From Dalbergia cochinchinensis (Eukaryota; Streptophyta; Magnoliopsida; Fabales; Fabaceae): a stretch of DNA of 64,000 nt. Both the position numbers and the translations under genes were made by a program. This document shows, one piece after another, positions 48,301-57,200 of the stretch; position 1 is the first letter of the stretch; each line of letters opens with the position of its first letter. A model generated the notes under the pieces. The model searched no databases, was not told where the DNA came from, and saw only the letters and a program-made list of their open reading frames with translations. The DNA is taken from positions 6,076,001 through 6,140,000 of the forward strand of contig CM062374.1 in assembly GCA_031216125.1 (NCBI GenBank), given 5' to 3'.

Positions 48301-51180
48301 GAAGAAACAGGTTTACTTGCTGCAAAATCCGTTGATACTCTTATGGATCCTAATGTCAAGCTCCTACCAAATCAGGGGGAGCCACTATCTGACCCTGGGA
48401 GATATAGACGATTGGTTGGGAAGTTGAACTATCTCACAGTTACTCGTCCAGACATTTCGTTTGCAGTCAGTGTGGTTAGTCAATTCCTAAACTCACCATG
48501 TGAAGCACACTGGAATGCTGTCATACGTATTTTGAAGTATGTCAAAGGAGCACCCGGCAAGGGCCTTATTTATGAAGACAAGGGGCATACTGATATAGTT
48601 GGGTATTCTGATGCAGATTGGGCGGGATCCCCTTCTGATAGGCGTTCCACTTCCGGATATTGTATACTTATTGGAGGCAATCTCATATCCTGGAAGAGTA
48701 AGAAGCAAACTGTAGTGGCGCGGTCTAGTGCTGAGGCAGAGTACCGTGCAATGGCCTCAACTACATGTGAGCTTATCTGGCTTAAGCAACTCCTCAAAGA
48801 ACTTCAATTTGGGGAAACTAAGCACATGACACTTGTTTGTGACAATCAAGCCGCTTTACACATTGCCTCAAATCCAGTTTTTCATGAAAGGACCAAACAC
48901 ATTGAAGTTGATTGTCACTTTATCAGAGAGAAGATTCTATCTGGAGACATCACCACAAGCTTCGTCAATTCAAATGACCAACTGGCCGATGTTCTCACCA
49001 AATCATTGAGAGGCCCCAGAATAAGTTACTTATGTAACAAGTTAGGTGCATATGATCTATATGCCCCAGCTTGAGGGGGAGTGTTAGAATCTGTAAATTA
49101 TCTATAATTAGGGAAAATATATCTTTGTAATTATTGTGTATTTATTACACATTGTCTATATATATTTTCTCCGTTGTGTAGTTCAGACACACGGATTCAT
49201 TCTATGATTTTCTCTCTTTCTCTGCTTCTCAACAGGGCTGAATCTCCTGTTAATAGAAGATTCACCTCTGGATATTGTGTTCTTGTTGAAGGTAATATTA
49301 TTTCCAGGAGAAGTAACAGCCAAAGTGTTGTTGATTGGTCCAGTGTTGAATGTGAAATCAAGCAATGAGCCAATGACACAAGCTACATATGAAGTTATTA
49401 ACTGGTATGAATACATCTAATTGATGAGATTCACTTCAAGAGTACTATACCTAAAAAGTTATGTGGTGACAATTAGGCAGCCATTTGTATAATCTAATAT
49501 TGCCTTTCATGAAAGCACAAAAAATATTAAGGCTGATTGTCATTTTGTGTGTGAGAAGATTCAACAAAGGCTTCTTGTCACTGAACATGTGTGAATTGGG
49601 GAATAACTAGTAAACATCTTCACCAAAGCATTCAATAAGAAAAAATTAGCTATATTTGTAGCAAGCTGAGCATGGTCAGCATCTATGCTCGGGCTTGATT
49701 GGGAGTGTTAGAGAACATGTGTTAGTCAGTAGTGGTGTTGGGTTGGACTTATATTACTCTTGTACTACGATTTGTACCAAGCTTCACTTTTTAGTATAAA
49801 TAGAGAGACAAGATGACAACACGGTTAGGTTAGTTATTTCTCTTACCTAAATTCCTCTTATAGGGTGAAAACTAAGGATTTGTCTTTAGTCCTCCCTAAA
49901 ACTTTGGAGTATTGAATATTCACAAAGTTTTTCATTTTTTTTTTTTTTTGTGTGGGTACAGTAAGACCGGGGATTGGTGTTCAAATTTTAGTGGATTTTT
50001 TCATTATATAGTGCAGATTTAAAAAAAAATTGCTCTCTCTCCAGCTTTTTTTCTCTCTAAAGCCGAGTGAGAGAAAATTTTGAGGAGTCAGTTTTTGGCG
50101 ATTTATAGTTACACAATGAGGATTTAACAAATAAGCACTATTCGAGTACGTATTCGAATATATTAAGTTGAAAATCCCCACTCTTGAACTAAAAATCCCC
50201 AAATTTTATACATGGATGATGATTTGTATTTGAATATATATTCAAATACATACTGGATTTTGGATTGAAAATCTCCACTCTTGTATTGAAAACCCCCCAA
50301 ATTTTATACACGAATCCCCACCCAATCAATGATGTGATAGCAAAGTTCAAGAGTGAATGATTAACAGTTGTAGAGAGAATTTTTAGTCCCCATTACATAA
50401 CTAAAAATTCCCCTGATTTTGATCATTATTCTATATAATACCATTCATTTGTAAAAAAATTAGAAAAAGTAAAATTTGAGAGTTATTTAATACCCCAATT
50501 TTTAGTGATGCTGTTAGACTTCTCCGAACACAAGGTAAATATTACGGACAAAAAGTGTACGTGTATTGCAATCAAGCTATGAATAATAGATTAACTGCAT
50601 AGCATCACACTATTTCATTCAAACTCTTTTGCTTCTATACCTACAAGTAGACTGAAAATTTGTTCTTTTCTTTTTCCGCTTTGCATTCTTAATGTGCTTC
50701 ACTGCTCCTCCTGTCCCTTTTATTTCTTAATACCTTGTATTGTAATTGATGTTTGCCTCAGTTAATGAACAGACTACTGCGGTGCTCGATGGAAAGTTGA
50801 TATCAATGGAAATAAGGTCAAAAATAGCCGGTGAGGTCAGACGAATGAAGAAATGCCTTGGGAAAGTTCCTGGATTAGCTGTAGTTTTGGTCGGCCAGAG
50901 AAGGGATTCTCAAATTTATGTTCATAACAAGATAATAGCCTGTGAAGAAGTTGGAATCAAGTCAATGGTGACTGAATTAGCCACTGATTGTTCAGAAGCA
51001 GAAGTTCATAATGCTATCATGAGATATAACAAGGACCCATCAATTCATGGTATTCTTGTGCAACTTCCTCTACCACAAGTAATTTCTGAATCTGTGACTT
51101 TTTTAATAACTTAGACGGTGGTATCTTCTTATTTTCTATTCAAGAACTGGGGCATTGTCACACTTCTTTTCAAAGCATAG

Positions 51181-51251
<71 letters not shown>

Positions 51252-54200
51252 CACCCCCCTTCTCTCTCTTTTTTTCCCTCCAGTTAGGTCAATCAGCTAA
51301 GCATGTTTCAAGCAGCGCCCTAGGTTAAACTCACCTTACTTAAAAAGGGATGGGTTAACCTCTCATCGTGTAATTGATGCTCATAGATGAAAGAAAAATA
51401 AAGAAATTAAAAGCATGTTCTGTGATCTTCTATGCTGAAACAATATTCATAAGTCTTAGAATTGGGTTTGTTTTGAATTTGATTTTGACTGGAAAAAAAA
51501 AAATGATATTTTACATGTCCAAGTGTATATGGCTGCAAGGTTGTCAATGGCGGATGGCGGTTTATGGCGGTGAGGCAAAAAACCGCCATAAAAATATGGC
51601 GGATGGCGTTGCGGATTATGGCGGAAGCCATGGCGGACTAAAAAAATATATACGTATATATAAAAAAACAAGATACAAAGACATAATGCATAATCAGAGC
51701 CTCAAAGACATAATCAAAGCCACAAATACACAATCAAAGTCACAAACAAGGACTGAAAAAATAGCAATCCATGATCAAAGCCACAAAGCCATAGTCATAA
51801 TGTCAGCAAAAATTAAGAATTCAAGACAAACAAATATAAACTAAGATCAACTAATCTAACAACTAGTCCTCATCATCTTCCCCAAAGTAATTATCATCAT
51901 CATTGTCCTTGTTCTCCAAGCTGGCGGTATCCTACCTTGTTCTCCTTACGATTCGAATCATCAAACATTATTTCCTCTTCCTCTTCTTGAGTTTCCATAG
52001 TGTCTTCAAATTAGGGATCTTCGGGCTCTTCTTCAACCACCACTACTGTTTCCTTTCTTGGAAACTCTACTTGTTTGTCCTTCACCACTAGTTCTGCCTT
52101 TTCTTTTTACTTTGATTCTAGTATTTGTTGTAGGCTCTCCAATGCCGGATGCCTAAACACAGTCTCCCAATTCAAAGTTTCATCACCTTCAAAACCAACT
52201 CATCTCCAAAGATTCTCTTCATCAACCAACTCCCCAACCATCCACTCATTACACTCATCAATATCATTGAGTGAAATGGGATCAATTTCATCTCTAATAT
52301 TATATCTTTGTTTGAGTGCTTGGTTATACTTCACAAAAACCAAATCCTCCATCCTTTTGTGCTCAAATCTATTTCTCTTCTTAGTATGTATCTGCAATAC
52401 CAATATAATTATCTAATTGTTAATTGGTACTATGTTATACTTATAATAGTAACCATTAATATAGAAAATTGCTTCTTACTTGCTCAAAAACACTCCAATT
52501 GCGTTCATAGCCCGAAGCACTACACGTTAAGCTCAAAATCTTGATAGCCAACTTTTGCAAATTTGGAGTAGAATGCCCATACATTCGCCACCATTGAGCT
52601 ACAAATTCAAAGAAGGCAATGTAAAAAAAAAAATCACTAACTTTAAGTTTAAACTTTAATTAAGAAATTTGATAACTAGTAGTATTCTTCTTATCCGGTA
52701 CAAGGGTTTTTTGATTTGATCGAGCGAAATCCGATCCAAAAAGACCATCACCATTCTTATAAAGTGGCAGCTCAATTAATATTTTTTGTTGCACATCTCG
52801 ACTTGGCACCAATCTCCTAATGCATTCATACAACCCATTTGTAACTTCCAAATCAAACTCCAAATCTGAGTTGCTATAGTAGAACTCCAGATTCAAAAAA
52901 TGACCCGCTGCATGTAATGGGCGATGAAGCTGGCAATTCCATCTCTTATCAATGATTGCAAACACATCTTTGTATTTGCTTTCATCATTGTTGAAGGACT
53001 TCATAATGGCCTCATAAATGTATCCCATGGCCGGCTTTCTTTCACCATCAACAAGCCTAAGCACATGAACAAGAGGCCTCATAACTTTGAGGGTGTATCT
53101 CACATGGTTCCAAAAAGAAGGCATGATTGCAATTTTGGTTGCTTCCTTTCCCTTAGCCTCCTTAGACAGCTTGTTTCTCACCCATTCATCAGAGGTAAAC
53201 ATTTTTGTCAAATTTTGTTTCTCTTCACGAAGCCTCTCCAATGATAGAAATGAAGTAGCAAATCGTAAGCATGCCTTACCAATTCCTTCTTGTTTGTGAA
53301 CTGTCTCAATAAACAACGTGCTAGTGTGGCTATAAATGAAACCAACAAGAAAAATTGCCCTCTTGATCGCTTTCTTTATATTGGAATCCTTCCAATATCT
53401 TCCAACATCAAATCCAAACAATGAGCAGCACAAGGAATCCAATAGAGGTGTGGTCTTTTTTCTTCTAACATCTTGCCAGCCAAAACATAGTTGCTCCCAT
53501 TATTAGTTATAATTTGAACAACGTTCTCCTCTCAATCTCCTCCACAGAGAGTCAAGAAGCTCAAATAACTTCTTCCCACTCTTTACAAAGTCAGATCCAT
53601 CAATGGACTTTATAAACATTGTTCCAGCAGGAGAGTTCACTAAGAAATTAATAATGGACCTCTGCTTCCTGCTCAGTCGGGCATCGGACATGATGGAGCA
53701 ACCATGTTTTTTCCACTTATGATTCTTCATCATATTTTTTGTGTGCTCCAACTCTTTATTGAGAGAACCCTTATAGCATGATAAGATGGAGGGGGCAAAT
53801 TGGGACCAAAGCTTCCAATGGCTGACAACATGTCATGAAAACTCTTCAACTTAATACAATTGAATGGAATTCCAGCTTGATACCACCACCGAGCTATGTA
53901 TTGATGGACCCTTTCAATTGCCTCTTTGTCACATGCTTCTCTAATATTTTGCTGCCTGAACTTTTCCTTGTTCCTCTTCCCAATTACAGTTTTAGGATTT
54001 CTAACAAATAAATCCATTGGGCCTTTCAAAGCACTAGCACCTCTTCTCACTCTAGGCCTTGGGTTAGGGATATCATCAATCCCTTCAGCATCTTCTTCAG
54101 ATAACCCAAACCCCAAGTTCTCAAGATCAAGCTCCCTTGCATTTGGAGCTTCAACCTCCTCACTCCATTGGCTTTTTTTTCTGTTTCATATACTTTATCA

Positions 54201-57200
54201 ACTCCTCTTTAACTTCTTTTGGAACCTTGATGCACTTAGAAACATTGCCACTCTTACCTATCAGGTGTTCTTTGGCTCTTGTTATTCCACCTTTCATTAG
54301 TTTTGAGCAAAAATTACAGATAGTGTCATTTGTATTGTTTTCTTCTCTGGGGACATACTTCCACCAGGGTCTGTCTTTTGCTCTTGGTAGAAGCTAGAAG
54401 GAGCCTTGTTCAAGTCCACTTGCCATTTCAACCTAAAACAAAATAGAAGAGGCTGTTGGACAAAAAATAAGAACAAGGAAGAAGAAGAAAAATTTAAAAA
54501 CGAGAAAAAAAGACATAAGCGACGCGAACAAGGAGGAAAAAGAAAGGAGAAAGAAGAAGAAGGAGGACTGGCTGGGGCTCGCCGTGGCCAAGCGCCTCGA
54601 TGAGATCGCGCCAGCGGTGCGGTGGTTCGTCAGCCGGCAAAGAAAAGAGGACCGAGAGAGAAAAGGAGCGGAAGAAGCAGCCCAGAGAGAGAAAGGAAAG
54701 CGAGAGAAGCGACAACCTCGCGGCCGCCGGCTGGCGGTGAGCCGCCGCCCTTGATTGTAGTGGGTCGCCTTCCTGTGCGCCGCCCGGCGTGGTCGCCAGG
54801 CCCATTGCTGAAGCTTGAGAGAAAAGAAGCGAGAAAGCGAACGCGTGGCGAGCGGCCAGCCAACAGAAGCAAGCCGGGTCTCATTAGGTTTAGGATGAGG
54901 GTTTTGGGCCTCCAAAAACCCGAAAAAACTCAAAAGGGTTTTGGGCCGGATTTCCGCCATGGCCGCCACCAATCCGCCAAGGCGCCACCGCCATTTCGCC
55001 CACCACGTCCGCCACGCCATACCGCAACGCCATCCACCTTTCCATGGCGGCGAGGTCGATTTTCGCCACGCCATGGCGCCATGGCCGCTTTTTAATAACA
55101 CTGTATGGCTGTACGCATTGTATGGGTGGATAGAAATAACATTAGTAAAAAATGGCATTGGGGAAAAGTAGGAGCTAATGTAGCATTCGAAACCTCAGGA
55201 CCATAGGAAATATTTCAATTTTTAATTATTGCTATTCTAACTATTGTTGTCTTTATTCTTCTGTGTGTATAGATATCAGTATGGTACGTGCTAATCACTC
55301 AAGCAATCACAGAATTGCATCCTAAAATTTCATTCTAATGTCTTTCAAGCAATCACAGAATTGCATCCTAAAATTTCATTCTAATGTCTTTCAAGTTGAT
55401 ATGAGAGCAGGCAAGATCCTGATTCTGCTCGTGGTTTCATTATACTGCCATTTGGTCCAGAAAACTCCTAATAGTCCCTTCATTTTTCTTCGCCCAATCT
55501 TATAGGTCTTGTTGTCTAGTCCGATATATATACTCTGTTTCTGTTGGACTTCGATTGAACCATTAAACCTTTAGGCCATTGTCTTGTCCGGTTCAATGTC
55601 TAGTTTAATTTTCAGAACCTTAGCAATAATATACATTTTCTTTAGTTTTCTTTGATGATCTGAACTAGGAACTGGGCCTACTATTAGTGGGTATTAGTAG
55701 TTAGGAATAACCATTGGTTGGAAAATTTTAGTATAAAAGAGATTATTAGTGGTGTAGAAGATGTCAATTGAGAATTTAGTAGTTAAGAGTTTAGGAAAGC
55801 AAGGGATCTCTTGAATATTCCTACCTATCGTATTCCCATTTAGTAATAATACACATTTTCTTTGTTTTTCTTTAATAATCGGAAACAATTCTATCACTGG
55901 TTAACCAAGAAGACGGGTCATAATGCTGAAGAAGGTAAGCTAAGGGCAGAATAGAAATTTCATCATTTTAAGTAAGGGAGTGATAGAAATTTTATCAGTT
56001 CAAAATAACACTTTTTTAAGATTAAGTAAATGGCAAAATAGAAACTTCAGTAGTATAAGTGAGGGCAAACAGGGAATTTAGCTTATATTAAAAACAGATT
56101 TCACTTGAAACCATGGGAAGCCCTATTGTCCCCCTCTAGTTGTGGCCATGACCGCACTAAAACACTCGCAGTCTATTGTGATTTGCTCCAGCACTGTCGC
56201 ATGCTCGATCTGCTCTGCATCCACAATACCCCACCATGATAGTACTGCAGTACGGCATGATTAATGACTCTGCTCTGAGCTGCAATCAAGCCGCATGAGT
56301 GGTGATGCCAAAATTGCAGGATTCTTCCAAGATTAGTCACAAAGTGGCTAGTGCACAACCAGCCCACATGAGTGCAGGGCTGCAGAGTGTGGAGGAATGT
56401 TAGGATTCAATTGAGGTATGTGACTTGTCCTACAACAGAAGTATAGGATTCTAGTGCAGAGTATGGCCTTGGGCTCTCGAATCACAACGGCTAGCTTTCG
56501 TGGTATGAATTGCATGGTTCTTTCAAATTTGTATCAACACCCATTACATAAGCAAAATCCCAGGTTTATCACAAGCAATGAAAGTGGGGTGCATATGTTG
56601 AAACAGAATTCGATGCCCTCGTCAAAAAGGATCATGGGAAATGAAACAAGTACTATAATTCATTTGATGCTGCTGATAAGTTAAATCCTATAACACGACT
56701 TCATGAGAATTCAATTATATTAATAAAATAAATAAGAGTAAATTACACTGACCTTCCCTGAGATTTGGTGAAATTCACTTTGATTCTCCTCTATTTCTCG
56801 AGGTGACTCTAACCTCCCCTAGATGATGCATGCATTGTTCGTTATATGATAGAGGGAAGGGTGGTGTAATGATTTTAAAAACTCAAGGGAGATTGATGTA
56901 ATAATTTTACAAATTTAAGGACCTCTTTAGCAATTTTACAAATAGAAGAAAATTGGGATAAATTTTCCCAAATCTTAAAGAAAAGTAATGTAATTTTCCC
57001 AATAAACAAATAATATATCTTTTGTTGAACCAAATTTTGTTGTTTAGGGAGTCATTATTATGAACTGATTTTGAATAACTGTTTGTTCGTATGTCAGCGT
57101 ACATTCATAGTTAAATAGTTAATCAAGTGAGGATCAGAATTTTGTTGTTGAATTATTGTAAAAATGCTTGGCACAGCATCTAGATGAAGACAAAGTTTTG

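Larger units (their letters stand above)
40687..49234 (+). mobile_element. Young Ty1/copia retrotransposon, interrupted by a hAT element
   Basis: LTRs of 153 bp at 40687-40839 and 49082-49234 differ at one base. Primer site TGGTATCCAGAGCC follows the first and purine tract GAGGGGGAG precedes the second. The target duplication GGGCT is exact at 40682-40686 and 49235-49239. Protein order gag, protease, integrase, RT, RNase H defines copia. A hAT transposon (40985-44521) sits in the leader; without it and one duplication copy the element is about 5.0 kb, a normal size. Despite its youth the polyprotein has a stop and frameshifts upstream of an intact RT/RNase H. Confidence 0.95.

Noticed and set aside
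54433..55158. Long open frames of 241 and 157 codons on opposite strands
   Set aside because: They lie in the GC-rich hAT end with repeated CGCCA motifs; low-complexity translation, no domain.
55620..55930. Possible copia LTR with primer site in FOLD intron 2
   Set aside because: Two similar AT-rich blocks and a CTGGTTAACC-like sequence were seen, but there is no second LTR, duplication or pol domain.
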